Below are positions 17,922-26,222 of a stretch of DNA of 64,000 nucleotides, piece by piece. The notes under the pieces were generated by a model that made no database searches, was not told the origin of the DNA, and was given only the letters and a program-made list of their open reading frames with translations. The DNA comes from Spirosoma panaciterrae DSM 21099 (lineage in GTDB: Bacteria; Bacteroidota; Bacteroidia; Cytophagales; Spirosomataceae): positions 124,001-188,000 of the forward strand of contig NZ_KB893195.1 in the NCBI RefSeq assembly GCF_000374025.1, written 5' to 3'. Every line of letters starts with the position of its first letter. The first letter of the stretch is position 1. Both the position numbers and the translations under genes were made by a program.

Positions 17922-18968
17922 ATGCCGCTGATTGCCTCATCCAGCTATGAGCCGCCCGCCCGTTTGTGGAACGGCCACCTACAAACCATTATTCCCTCGC
18001 TGTTTCGCAAGGTATCGGTTCCTTACGTCCGCGAACGAATCGAAACGCCCGACGATGATTTTCTGGACCTGGATTGGGGCAAAGGGCAAAGGGCAGAGGG
18101 CACGGGGCTCAGCATGAATGCCAATCCCCACAACCCCTCCTCTGCCCCAGGCCCCAGGCCCCTTGTCATTCTCTCCCACGGCCTGGAAGGCAGTTCGACG
18201 AGTCCGTATCTGGCGGGTATGGTAAAGCATCTGACCCATCATGGATTCGATTGTCTGGCCTGGCACTATCGCTCGTGCAGTGGAGAAATGAACCGCCAGC
18301 AGCGCTTCTACCACGTTGGTGAAACGGGGGACCTGGACTTTGTTGTAACGTATGCGCTCAGCAAAGGCTATTCAACAGTGTATTTGATGGGGTTCAGTGC
18401 AGGCGGAAATGTTACCTTAAAATACCTTGGTGAAAAAGGCACGGCAATCGATCCGGCCATAAAAAAAGCGGTGGTCTTTTCGGTGCCTCTCGATCTGATG
18501 GGTTCGGCACGACGGCTGGAGCAATGGGATAGCCGGGTATATAATTACCGATTCAATCGGACGCTTAAACGTAAGGTTTTGCAGAAAGCCGATGTGATGC
18601 CGGGCGTTTTTCCGACCGAAGCCATTCGCAAAGTGCGTAGCGTTCGGGAGTTCGACAATACCTTTACAGCACCTATGAATGGCTTTCGGGATGCGCTGGA
18701 CTATTATACGCAAAGCAGTTCGCTCCAGTATATTCCGGCCATTGCCATTCCGACGCTGATTGTTAATGCAAAGAACGACCCGTTTCTTTCGCCCGAATGT
18801 TTCCCGGAATCGCTGGCGCGGGAACTACCCAACGTCTGGATGGAGTTTCCAGAGCAGGGCGGCCACTGCGGTTTCCCCGACAAACAAAGCAGCCTCCAGG
18901 GCACCTACTGGTCGGAAAAGCGGGCACTGGATTTTTTACGAATGACTCATCAACTATACTATGTCTAA
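17922..18968 (+). CDS. YheT-type alpha/beta hydrolase
   Basis: YheT/ABHD-type hydrolases are cytoplasmic or membrane-associated serine esterases of uncertain substrate. The 348-residue protein shows the family start WNGHLQTIIPSLFR, the oxyanion region LVILSHGLEGSS, the nucleophile Ser159 in GFSAGGN, the acid region NAKNDPF and the His in GGHCGFP. Between DFLDLDW and LVILSHGLEG there are about 28 low-complexity residues (from GKGQRAEG to SAPGPRP) encoded by a heptamer-array hairpin; relatives that I know have a much shorter link there. An in-frame TTG upstream lies inside the -7 box, so the ATG at 17922 is the start. Confidence 0.88.
   Translation: MPLIASSSYEPPARLWNGHLQTIIPSLFRKVSVPYVRERIETPDDDFLDLDWGKGQRAEGTGLSMNANPHNPSSAPGPRPLVILSHGLEGSSTSPYLAGMVKHLTHHGFDCLAWHYRSCSGEMNRQQRFYHVGETGDLDFVVTYALSKGYSTVYLMGFSAGGNVTLKYLGEKGTAIDPAIKKAVVFSVPLDLMGSARRLEQWDSRVYNYRFNRTLKRKVLQKADVMPGVFPTEAIRKVRSVREFDNTFTAPMNGFRDALDYYTQSSSLQYIPAIAIPTLIVNAKNDPFLSPECFPESLARELPNVWMEFPEQGGHCGFPDKQSSLQGTYWSEKRALDFLRMTHQLYYV
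18077..18161. repeat. Heptamer-array hairpin inside the YheT coding region
   Basis: The left arm is five in-phase 7-mers of the form GGGCNNN (18077-18111). The right arm holds the complementary units TCTGCCC, CAGGCCC, CAGGCCC (18141-18161). The arms can pair with a few mismatches. The whole element is translated in frame and lies at a surface-loop position of the enzyme. This is the only array in the window that lies within a gene. Confidence 0.7.
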
Positions 18969-19087
18969 GCGATCAGCTTACATCTTATTAACAGATATGC
19001 TGGAAGCTATCGATGCCATACAGAAATATAGTATAAATTTTAGATAGTTACCCGCTACCCAACGCGGATATTGAACCAACGCAAATC

Positions 19088-20992
19088 ATGCTCACCAAAC
19101 CACTGGAACAGACGTATTACATCATTGATTTCGACAGCACCTTCACCAAGGTAGAGGCCCTCGACGTGCTGGGTGAAATCTCACTCATCGGCCGACCCGA
19201 CCGCGAGGATGTACTCAACGAAATTAAAGCCATTACCGACCGGGGCATGTCGGGCGAGATTTCGTTTACCGAATCACTTAATCTACGGCTAAGTCTGCTC
19301 AAAGCGCACCGCGACCATCTTCCGGCGCTCATCGACAATCTGATGGGCAAAATTTCTGACTCGTTTCAGCGAAACAAGGATTTTCTGACCGAAAATGCCG
19401 AGAACATTTACGTTGTCTCGAACGGATTTAAAGAGTTCATCGTCCCGATTGTTACATCACTGGGTATTCTGGCCGACAATGTGTTTGCCAATACGTTCGT
19501 GTTCGATGAAAGCGGTGCCGTTATTGGTTTCGATCCAGAAAACCCCCTGTCGGCCAATGGGGGTAAATCGCAGGTAATACGGAACCTGAATCTGGATGGC
19601 GAAGTCTATGTGATTGGGGATGGTTATACCGATTATGAAATCCGGGCATCGGGGCTGGCCAATCGTTTTTATGCCTTTACCGAAAACGTAATGCGGCCAC
19701 GAGTGGTTGAAAAGGCGGACCATATTGCCCCATCGCTCGACGAATTTTTATACCATAACAACCTGAATCGTAGCCAGTCCTATCCCAAAAGCCGGATCAA
19801 AGTACTGCTCCTGGAGAACGTCCACCCCGTAGCGGTTCAGCTCTTCGAACAGGAAGGCTTCAACGTCGAAATCCGAAAAGGGGCGCTGGATGAAGAAGAA
19901 CTCATCGAAGCCATCCGCGACGTATCGATACTGGGTATCCGTTCCAAAACCAACGTAACGGCCCGCGTACTCGAAAACGCGAATAAGTTGATGACGGTCG
20001 GCGCGTTCTGTATCGGTACCAATCAGATTGACCTGGACGCCTGCACCCGCAAAGGGATTGCCGTGTTCAATGCCCCTTACAGCAACACACGGTCCGTAGT
20101 CGAACTGGCTATCGGTGAAATCATCATGCTGATTCGGAGTATTGTTCCGAAAAGCAATTTGATGCACCAGGGAGGCTGGGATAAGTCGGCCAAGAACAGC
20201 TTTGAAGTACGGGGCAAAAAACTGGGACTGGTTGGCTACGGCAACATCGGTACGCAACTATCGGTTGTGGCCGAAGCGCTGGGTATGGAAGTCTATTTCT
20301 ACGACATCGTGGACAAACTGGCGCTGGGTAATGCCCGTAAGTGTAAATCGCTGGACGAACTGCTGGCCATTGCCGACATCATCAGCCTGCATACCGACGG
20401 GCGCAAAGAAAACAAGAACCTGATCAGTTATCGGGAGTTCTCGCTCATGAAAGCTGGGGTTATCTTCCTGAACCTGTCGCGTGGTCATATTGTGGATGTT
20501 CCGGCTCTGGTCGATGCCATCGAACGAGGTAAAGTGGCGGGTGCAGGAGTCGATGTGTTCCCGCACGAACCCAAAACAAACAATGAAGAGTTTGTCAGCG
20601 CCCTCCGCAACTTACCGAATGTAATCCTGACCCCACACATTGGTGGTAGCACCGAAGAAGCCCAGGCAAACATTGGCAGCTTTGTACCGGGAAAACTACT
20701 CGAGTATATGAACAATGGCAGTACGTATGGCAGCGTCAATTTCCCGGAACTTCAGTTGCCCTTGCTCAAAGGGTCGCACCGATTATTGCACATTCATGCT
20801 AACGTACCGGGGATTCTGGCGAAGATGAATTCGATTTTTGCCCAGTATCACATCAATATTCATGGCCAATACCTCAAAACCAACGAGCATATTGGCTATG
20901 TGATAACGGACGTTGCCAAAGAGTACGGTCAGGAAGTTGTCGATGAACTCAAAAAAATCGACAACACAATCAAGTTTAGGCTTCTGTATTAG
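19088..20992 (+). CDS. serA: Bifunctional phosphoserine phosphatase (SerB-like) / D-3-phosphoglycerate dehydrogenase (SerA)
   Basis: The 634-residue protein combines the first and last steps of serine synthesis from 3-phosphoglycerate. Residues 1 to about 215 form a HAD-type phosphatase: DFDST (motif I), a cap region MSGEISFTESLNLRLSLL typical of phosphoserine phosphatase, VSNGF (motif II), the Lys in GGKSQV and GDGYTD (motif III). Residues 235-560 are a D-2-hydroxyacid dehydrogenase with the NAD-binding GYGNIG, the Arg in NLSRGHIVD, Glu in FPHEP and His in HIGGSTEEAQ. Residues 565-634 are an ACT domain, usually the serine-feedback site. A SerC-like aminotransferase is encoded two genes downstream. 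The phosphatase motifs look intact, but activity is inferred. Confidence 0.88.
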   Translation: MLTKPLEQTYYIIDFDSTFTKVEALDVLGEISLIGRPDREDVLNEIKAITDRGMSGEISFTESLNLRLSLLKAHRDHLPALIDNLMGKISDSFQRNKDFLTENAENIYVVSNGFKEFIVPIVTSLGILADNVFANTFVFDESGAVIGFDPENPLSANGGKSQVIRNLNLDGEVYVIGDGYTDYEIRASGLANRFYAFTENVMRPRVVEKADHIAPSLDEFLYHNNLNRSQSYPKSRIKVLLLENVHPVAVQLFEQEGFNVEIRKGALDEEELIEAIRDVSILGIRSKTNVTARVLENANKLMTVGAFCIGTNQIDLDACTRKGIAVFNAPYSNTRSVVELAIGEIIMLIRSIVPKSNLMHQGGWDKSAKNSFEVRGKKLGLVGYGNIGTQLSVVAEALGMEVYFYDIVDKLALGNARKCKSLDELLAIADIISLHTDGRKENKNLISYREFSLMKAGVIFLNLSRGHIVDVPALVDAIERGKVAGAGVDVFPHEPKTNNEEFVSALRNLPNVILTPHIGGSTEEAQANIGSFVPGKLLEYMNNGSTYGSVNFPELQLPLLKGSHRLLHIHANVPGILAKMNSIFAQYHINIHGQYLKTNEHIGYVITDVAKEYGQEVVDELKKIDNTIKFRLLY

Positions 20993-21089
20993 GAAGGGAG
21001 TAAAGGAAAAAGGAGGAAGGTACGAATGTTAAGCTACCCTCCTCCTTTTTTCCTTTACTCCCTTCCATTTTCCTCCTTTTTCCTCTTTT
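20992..21089. repeat. Purine/pyrimidine repeat hairpin abutting a start codon
   Basis: A purine-rich left arm (20992-21020) pairs almost perfectly with a pyrimidine-rich right arm (21035-21067). A further pyrimidine block of the same TCCTTTTT-like units (21068-21089) runs straight into the ATG at 21090. The left arm begins at the stop codon of the serA fusion. The repeat unit is about 7-8 bp. Confidence 0.75.
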
Positions 21090-23021
21090 ATGCCAAATAT
21101 CTACTACCAACCTTCCTCATTCGAATCACGTTATGCGCAATGGACATCGCCCGATAGAGTAGCTATAGGCTTCGCCGGTCTGATACTGCTATACGGCGTT
21201 TTTTTTATCCGAAATTTCAGCGGCCCTCTGGCGAGTATAGTCCCCGGCGATACCGACCAGTGGGACTACATTGGCTATTATTTCGCTAAAAACCTGTCGT
21301 TCAACCCATTCCCTCACCTGAACCTATTGAACGACAAAACCTTTTACCCATACGGCACCAACCATGTTTTTCAGAGCTGGGCGTTTGAGCAGGATTACTG
21401 GTATGCCGGCTGGTATCAGTTGCTGGGCAATGGCCCCTGGCTGAACATCTATTATCTGATCAGCCTGTTTCTGCTCAGCTTTGGGCCGTATGTCTTGCTT
21501 CGGACCGATTATGGTAATTTCCGGGCCACTCTGGCAGGTCTGTTTATCTGCTTCTTCAATTTTTACGCGCTCAACAAATATCCGGGCCACTTCACCCATG
21601 CGGTTATTCACTGGACAGTGCTTAGCATCCTGACCGATTTTCTGCTAACCCGACGGGTTGTGTTGCAGGAACGCGTAAGCCTCCGGTTCCTTCTGCTAAA
21701 AATCCTTCTGCTAACTCTATGCCTGGGCCATGATATGACCTATATGGCAGGGTATGCCTTGAGTTCATTTACAATCACGTCGCTGTTTGTAACTGGGCTA
21801 CTAGGCTGGCGATTGGTCCGAAGCCCGAAAAAACCGGGTGAGCAGGTGAGCGATCTGGTAGACACCTGGCGGGTTGACCTACAAAAGCCCCTGATTCCGA
21901 TTGGGTTGCTGCTGACTGTTGCAGTGGTTGGGTTCCTGTATCTCCCCCTACTGGTCCAAATCGTTCAACAGACCCAATCGTTTGTGTTTAAAGACCGTTT
22001 TGCCAACGGACATGGCTGGGTTCATCCGCTTCGGTTACTAACCCCCTATTTACCAGGTTTTGATCCGGTCATCGACCCTTTGGGCCACTACCTGCACGAC
22101 ATGCCCGAAGGCTATGGGGCTGGGGGAGCTGGTTGGTTTCTACTGTTTCTGGGCCTACTTGGCTTCTGGACAACCCGCAAGCCCATTCGCTGGGCGTATG
22201 TTCCCCTTCTGGTTTTTGGTTTGATACACGCGTTATATCACCCGATTCGAATTCCTACGCTCCAGATTTTCCCCTGGGATCGGTTTAACCGGATGCCTTC
22301 GCGGGTTACCATTACCTATCCGGTCATTCTGGTCATTTTTGCCCTGCACTGGAGCGGTCGTGTTCGCCCGGCTTTCCTCGCTGTATGGGTTCTGATTGGC
22401 CTTGTAGAAGCGTTCAGCGTGTATCAATATCGCTACAGTCAGCAACCGTATTATTATTCAGCCTCGTTTAAAGCGTATATCGACCGAATCAGGCAACAAC
22501 CCGGCGAAGCGATTTTAGACTGGCCTTTCTGTCTGATTGGCGGCAATTCGGTTGGTCTGCCCGAAGGCCTCTGTCCGTTGTACAACCGGACCAATATGCT
22601 CTATGCTCTTCAGCGTTTTCATAACAAGAAAACAATCGGGCATTATTTCGGACGCTTGCATGAGTCACAGATAAAGCCCTTCATACAAGCGGGCTGGCCT
22701 GCCCTGCTAAACCATCCCGACACCTCCAGCATCTGGGAGGCCAGACAACTGACCACTTGCCTGACCACCGAGCAATGGCGATTTTTTAAAGAATTCTATC
22801 AGGCCAATGACTTCGCAGGTATTAATCTTTGCATAGATTTGCTGCCTAAATCGTGCGTAGATGTGTTTTACCAACAGATGGGTCGGCCAGTAGCGGCTAC
22901 GGAAGTACCTGGGGCCGGCCATGTTGTTTTCATCCCCAAATCAGCCGCTATGCGGCAAAAAGTCAATCGGTTAATGGGCCAGTTGGTTCGGTTTCCCTGC
23001 GGCTGCCCACTCAATCCCTAA
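21090..23021 (+). CDS. Multi-pass membrane protein, putative GT-C type glycosyltransferase
   Basis: The 643-residue protein has an N-terminal membrane helix (VAIGFAGLILLYGVFFI), then a loop with PGDTDQWDY. Eight to ten further hydrophobic segments follow up to about residue 450, then a soluble C-terminal domain of about 190 residues. An acidic DxD in the first loop and this layout resemble polyprenol-dependent GT-C glycosyltransferases, but I do not recognise a specific family. It ends 4 bp before the SerC-like gene, so it is cotranscribed with it. Why a membrane glycosyltransferase-like gene sits between two serine-pathway genes is not clear. Confidence 0.6.
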   Translation: MPNIYYQPSSFESRYAQWTSPDRVAIGFAGLILLYGVFFIRNFSGPLASIVPGDTDQWDYIGYYFAKNLSFNPFPHLNLLNDKTFYPYGTNHVFQSWAFEQDYWYAGWYQLLGNGPWLNIYYLISLFLLSFGPYVLLRTDYGNFRATLAGLFICFFNFYALNKYPGHFTHAVIHWTVLSILTDFLLTRRVVLQERVSLRFLLLKILLLTLCLGHDMTYMAGYALSSFTITSLFVTGLLGWRLVRSPKKPGEQVSDLVDTWRVDLQKPLIPIGLLLTVAVVGFLYLPLLVQIVQQTQSFVFKDRFANGHGWVHPLRLLTPYLPGFDPVIDPLGHYLHDMPEGYGAGGAGWFLLFLGLLGFWTTRKPIRWAYVPLLVFGLIHALYHPIRIPTLQIFPWDRFNRMPSRVTITYPVILVIFALHWSGRVRPAFLAVWVLIGLVEAFSVYQYRYSQQPYYYSASFKAYIDRIRQQPGEAILDWPFCLIGGNSVGLPEGLCPLYNRTNMLYALQRFHNKKTIGHYFGRLHESQIKPFIQAGWPALLNHPDTSSIWEARQLTTCLTTEQWRFFKEFYQANDFAGINLCIDLLPKSCVDVFYQQMGRPVAATEVPGAGHVVFIPKSAAMRQKVNRLMGQLVRFPCGCPLNP

Positions 23022-23025
23022 TTCA

Positions 23026-24108
23026 ATGATTATGCCTCAAACGTACTTTACGCCCGGCCCCGCCGAACTCTATCCAACGTTTTACAAGCATTTACAAACG
23101 GCTATGGATGAGCAGATCGGCTCGATTTCGCACCGCAGTCAACGGTTTCGGGACCTCTATAAGTTCGCAGACGAGCAGCTTCGGACGTTGCTGACTATTC
23201 CGGCTACGCATGGTATTTTCTTTACGGGTTCGGCTTCCGAAGTGTGGGAACGCATGCTGCTAAACTGTGTGGAGTTTGAGAGTTTTCACCTCGTTAATGG
23301 CTCGTTCTCACAGAAGTTTTATGACTACGCCAATGCCCTCCACAAACACGCGCTAGTTTTTGAAAAGCCGTTTGGCGAAGGCTTCGACGCTGCCGAAATT
23401 CAGGTACCCGAGTATGCCGAAGTTGTCTGTCTGGCGCATAATGAAACCTCGTCGGGCGTGCAGATGAAAACGTCCGAAATTCATAAGCTGAAGCGAAAAT
23501 ACCCCAAAAAGCTATTCTGCGTCGATATGGTTTCGTCGGCGCCCTACCCCGATCTGGACTTTAGTATAATCGATTCGGCCTTTTTCTCAGTGCAAAAAGC
23601 CTTTGGTATGCCCGCCGGTCTGGGTGTCTGGATTGCCAGTGAAGCCTGTCTGACCAAAGCCGAACGGTTGCAGAAAAACGACTCACTCACCATTGGAGCG
23701 CATCACACCCTCCCAACCCTGTGGAAGCATTACAAAACGTTTGAAACACCGGCCACGCCGAACGTCCTGTTTATTTATCTGTTGGGCAAGATCGCTGAAG
23801 ACTTCAACCGGATTGGTATCGATACCATTCGGAAGCAGACCGAAGAGAAGGCAAAAATGATTTATAAATTCATTGACAACTCCGATGCCTTTGAGGCTTT
23901 TGTGAAGCAGGAACGCCACCGTTCTCAAACCGTGGTTGTAGCCACTACGCAAAAACCATCGGCCGAGGTGATTGCAGGCGCCAAAGCCGCCAATATGGTA
24001 GTTGGCAGCGGCTATGGCAAGTTCAAGGAAAGTCAGATAAGGATTGCCAATTTCCCGGCTACTTCGGCAGATCAGGTAGCCGCTTTGCTAGAGCAGTTGA
24101 CGAATTAG
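23026..24108 (+). CDS. serC: Class V aminotransferase, probable phosphoserine aminotransferase
   Basis: The 360-residue PLP enzyme begins YFTPGPAELYPTF, the usual start of SerC and related class V aminotransferases. The catalytic Lys lies in FFSVQKAFGMPAG, preceded by the PLP-binding Asp region LFCVDMVSSAP. Next to a SerB-SerA fusion, the most likely reaction is 3-phosphohydroxypyruvate to phosphoserine, using glutamate. This would complete the serine pathway within 5 kb. Alanine-glyoxylate or serine-pyruvate aminotransferases are the alternative. Two ATGs (23026 and 23032) are possible starts. Confidence 0.82.
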   Translation: MIMPQTYFTPGPAELYPTFYKHLQTAMDEQIGSISHRSQRFRDLYKFADEQLRTLLTIPATHGIFFTGSASEVWERMLLNCVEFESFHLVNGSFSQKFYDYANALHKHALVFEKPFGEGFDAAEIQVPEYAEVVCLAHNETSSGVQMKTSEIHKLKRKYPKKLFCVDMVSSAPYPDLDFSIIDSAFFSVQKAFGMPAGLGVWIASEACLTKAERLQKNDSLTIGAHHTLPTLWKHYKTFETPATPNVLFIYLLGKIAEDFNRIGIDTIRKQTEEKAKMIYKFIDNSDAFEAFVKQERHRSQTVVVATTQKPSAEVIAGAKAANMVVGSGYGKFKESQIRIANFPATSADQVAALLEQLTN

Positions 24109-24117
24109 TTTAGTGCC

Positions 24118-24157
24118 GTCAGCAGCGAATTACGCTTTTCTGTGATTCGCTGCTGAC
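24118..24157. terminator. Terminator-like palindrome between convergent genes
   Basis: Arms GTCAGCAGCGAAT (24118-24130) and its exact complement (24145-24157) enclose a 14-nt loop. It lies between the SerC-like gene and the convergent DinB-like gene. T-tracts are weak on both sides. Confidence 0.55.
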
Positions 24158-24172
24158 AGTTTAAGGAATAGT

Positions 24173-24685
24173 TTATAATCGGTTCAGGTGATGCTGTGTG
24201 TGAATACTGATAAAGTAAAGCATCTCTCGTACAGTCAGTTTTCCTAAAGCCGGGTGGGGCATACAGTATTCATCCAATTCCTGTTCTGTCCAACCAGCCA
24301 GTGCATCGTTTACAGCCCGATACACCTCTGTAAACCGATCAATGACAACTTGTTTATCAGCATTCATATCCTCAGGACGAGGAACGAAGGGCGTCGGGGC
24401 TTTCATCCCAGTGGCAAGCACAGCGCTATATTCCGCTGCCAGTTGGTCGTATGTTTTGGGATGATGATCGGCTTTTCCCCACTGTGTCAATACCTCACGG
24501 GGCCCCGTCATTAATTTGGCAACCGGCCGGGCCGATAGGTACAGATGCTGTATCACATCCGCTACCGACCATTTGTCTCCCGTATGGCGCTGAAATTCCT
24601 CGTCCGATAACCGATTCGCTACATCGACAAATGCCTGACGATCGGCGGTTAAGTGTTGTGAAATGGTCCATTCAGTCGCTTGCAT
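24173..24685 (-). CDS. DinB-like (DUF664/DinB_2) putative metalloenzyme
   Basis: DinB-fold proteins are four-helix bundles with a His triad that binds a divalent metal; many act as thiol transferases (YfiT/bacillithiol S-transferase group). The 170-residue protein has the features of this group: KWSVADVIQHL with one His near residue 48, and HTQHHLNRL at the C-terminus with further His. It is divergent from the DUF4920 gene and convergent with the SerC-like gene. No specific substrate can be given. Confidence 0.82.
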   Translation of the reverse strand: MQATEWTISQHLTADRQAFVDVANRLSDEEFQRHTGDKWSVADVIQHLYLSARPVAKLMTGPREVLTQWGKADHHPKTYDQLAAEYSAVLATGMKAPTPFVPRPEDMNADKQVVIDRFTEVYRAVNDALAGWTEQELDEYCMPHPALGKLTVREMLYFISIHTQHHLNRL

Positions 24686-24689
24686 AGCG

Positions 24690-24719
24690 TTTTCCTATCC
24701 GTAAAAAGTTGTACTTTTG
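24690..24719 (+). promoter_or_regulatory. Promoter of the DUF4920 gene
   Basis: TACTTTTG at 24712-24719 exactly matches TAnnTTTG. A TTTTC about 18 bp upstream could serve as the -33 element. The start codon lies 31 bp downstream. Confidence 0.5.
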
Positions 24720-24750
24720 ACTAACACTCGTTCATAAAAATAGCAAAGTA

Positions 24751-25200
24751 ATGAAACACTTCCTGCTTACAGCATTCTTACTTACCGCTTCGGTGGGTGC
24801 CTTCGCCCAAACCAGCTTTCACGGTAAAAAAATTACAGAGACAGGAGCTATCCCTGCCACTCAGTTAGCCAGTAAAATGGGCGACAAGGCCCAAATGCCC
24901 GCTAAAATAGAAGGCACGGTTGAGTCGGTCTGTAAAGTAAAAGGTTGTTGGATGAAGGTCAAAACCACGGATGGCCAAACCATGCGCGTCACCTTTAAAG
25001 ATTACGGTTTCTTTGTTCCGAAAGATATTGAAGGGAAGACCGTAGTGGTAGAAGGGCTGGCCGAAACCACCACGACACCCGTAGCCGACCTACGTCACTA
25101 TGCGCAGGATGCGGGCAAATCGAAAGAAGAAATCGAGAAAATTACCCAGCCCGAAAAAGCGCTGACCTTTGTAGCTGATGGCGTTATCGTAAAAAGATAG
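24751..25200 (+). CDS. Secreted DUF4920 protein
   Basis: The 149-residue protein has a signal peptide (MKHFLLTAFLLTASVGAFAQ). The mature part is an OB-like domain with the family hallmark VCKVKGCWMKV, containing two cysteines, and FKDYGFFVPKDIEGK. DUF4920 proteins occur mainly in Bacteroidota and have no established function. The Cys pair and the fold suggest a possible metal or redox role, but this is inference. A -7 box TACTTTTG precedes the gene. Confidence 0.85.
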   Translation: MKHFLLTAFLLTASVGAFAQTSFHGKKITETGAIPATQLASKMGDKAQMPAKIEGTVESVCKVKGCWMKVKTTDGQTMRVTFKDYGFFVPKDIEGKTVVVEGLAETTTTPVADLRHYAQDAGKSKEEIEKITQPEKALTFVADGVIVKR

Positions 25201-25256
25201 CCGCCATTACAACCCTTTTTTTAGTTAATGAGTCCTGCTAAAAAAAGGAATATAGT

Positions 25257-25685
25257 ATGCTACAGTTCAAGAAAACGCTTTCTGGTTTACTCTTCGTTGG
25301 AACATTTGTTTTTGCCGCTTGCCAACATGCCAACACTGACCCTACTGATCAGGTATCGCTAGGGCTTCATCAATCAGCCCGGATCGGCGCTGACGTAACC
25401 GTTCGGGTCGATTCTATTCAGGACAGTCGCTGCCCAGCCAATGCCACCTGCATCTGGGCAGGTCAGGCGAAGGTGAAGATGCTGCTATCGGCCAATCAGG
25501 ATTCGACCACGGTGCGGCTGTCGTTAGGTGCTGATCCCGGCAGTACAAACAAACGCCCCGATTCAACGAATGTAACGCTCAGCAGTCAGACCTATAAAGT
25601 CATTCTGCGTGAAGTAAATCCCTATCCAGGCACACAGTCAGGCAATCAACCTCAAACGGCGGTTGTACAGGTTACGAAGTTATAG
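25257..25685 (+). CDS. Small lipoprotein, first copy of a tandem pair
   Basis: The 142-residue protein has a lipoprotein signal with lipobox FAAC, then a beta-rich domain. The core motif DSRCPANATCIWAGQAKV contains a Cys pair; this signature recurs in small lipoproteins of Bacteroidota. No function is known to me. The next gene is a clear paralogue with the same layout: QVSLGLHQSARIGADV here and QVSVRLHQSARLSSDV there. The two appear to be a tandem duplication. Confidence 0.75.
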   Translation: MLQFKKTLSGLLFVGTFVFAACQHANTDPTDQVSLGLHQSARIGADVTVRVDSIQDSRCPANATCIWAGQAKVKMLLSANQDSTTVRLSLGADPGSTNKRPDSTNVTLSSQTYKVILREVNPYPGTQSGNQPQTAVVQVTKL

Positions 25686-25726
25686 CCGCTCTGGCCGCAC
25701 GTGATCAGTATAGTAAATTGGTCTCT

Positions 25727-26143
25727 ATGAAACACCTCCTGCAAATCCTGCTTATTGGAACCGTTGTCTTTTCGGCCTGTCGATCCAATGACGCAATACC
25801 GGACAATCAGGTATCGGTAAGGCTTCATCAATCGGCCCGGTTAAGCTCCGACGTCCTGGTCCGCATGGATTCCATCTGGGATAGTCGCTGTCCGAACTCA
25901 ACGTCCTTTTCCTGCTTAACAGCAGGATCAGTTACGGTCAAACTGCTGGTATCAAAGTCCGTCGATTCCAGCGCAGTCCGATTGACGCTAGGGTATTATG
26001 ACAGGAACAAACGCCTGGATTCAACCCAGATCACGTTGGCTAATCAGGCTTACAAAGTGATTCTAAAGGGTGTAACACCGTATCCCACTTCGTTTATGCC
26101 AGAACCCAATCAAAAAGCAGTTGTTGAGGTAAGCCGTTTATAG
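25727..26143 (+). CDS. Small lipoprotein, second copy of a tandem pair
   Basis: The 138-residue protein has lipobox FSAC and is a paralogue of the preceding gene along its whole length. In the core, DSRCPNSTSFSCLTAGSVTV replaces the CIWAG motif: both Cys are kept, but the Trp-Ala-Gly is altered to Leu-Thr-Ala-Gly with two extra residues. The ATG at 25727 is preferred over an in-frame TTG three codons upstream because the signal peptide begins there. A strong terminator follows. Confidence 0.72.
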   Translation: MKHLLQILLIGTVVFSACRSNDAIPDNQVSVRLHQSARLSSDVLVRMDSIWDSRCPNSTSFSCLTAGSVTVKLLVSKSVDSSAVRLTLGYYDRNKRLDSTQITLANQAYKVILKGVTPYPTSFMPEPNQKAVVEVSRL

Positions 26144-26171
26144 GCTTTTTTAGCGTCTTTTCCGTATTTTC

Positions 26172-26201
26172 AGGCCGTAACGAGTTCGTTACGGCCTTTT
26201 T
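26172..26201 (+). terminator. Intrinsic terminator after the lipoprotein pair
   Basis: A 12-bp perfect stem (AGGCCGTAACGA and its complement, 2-nt loop) is followed by a run of five T on the plus strand. Confidence 0.85.
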
Positions 26202-26222
26202 CGTACCCAACCACTTTAGTCA

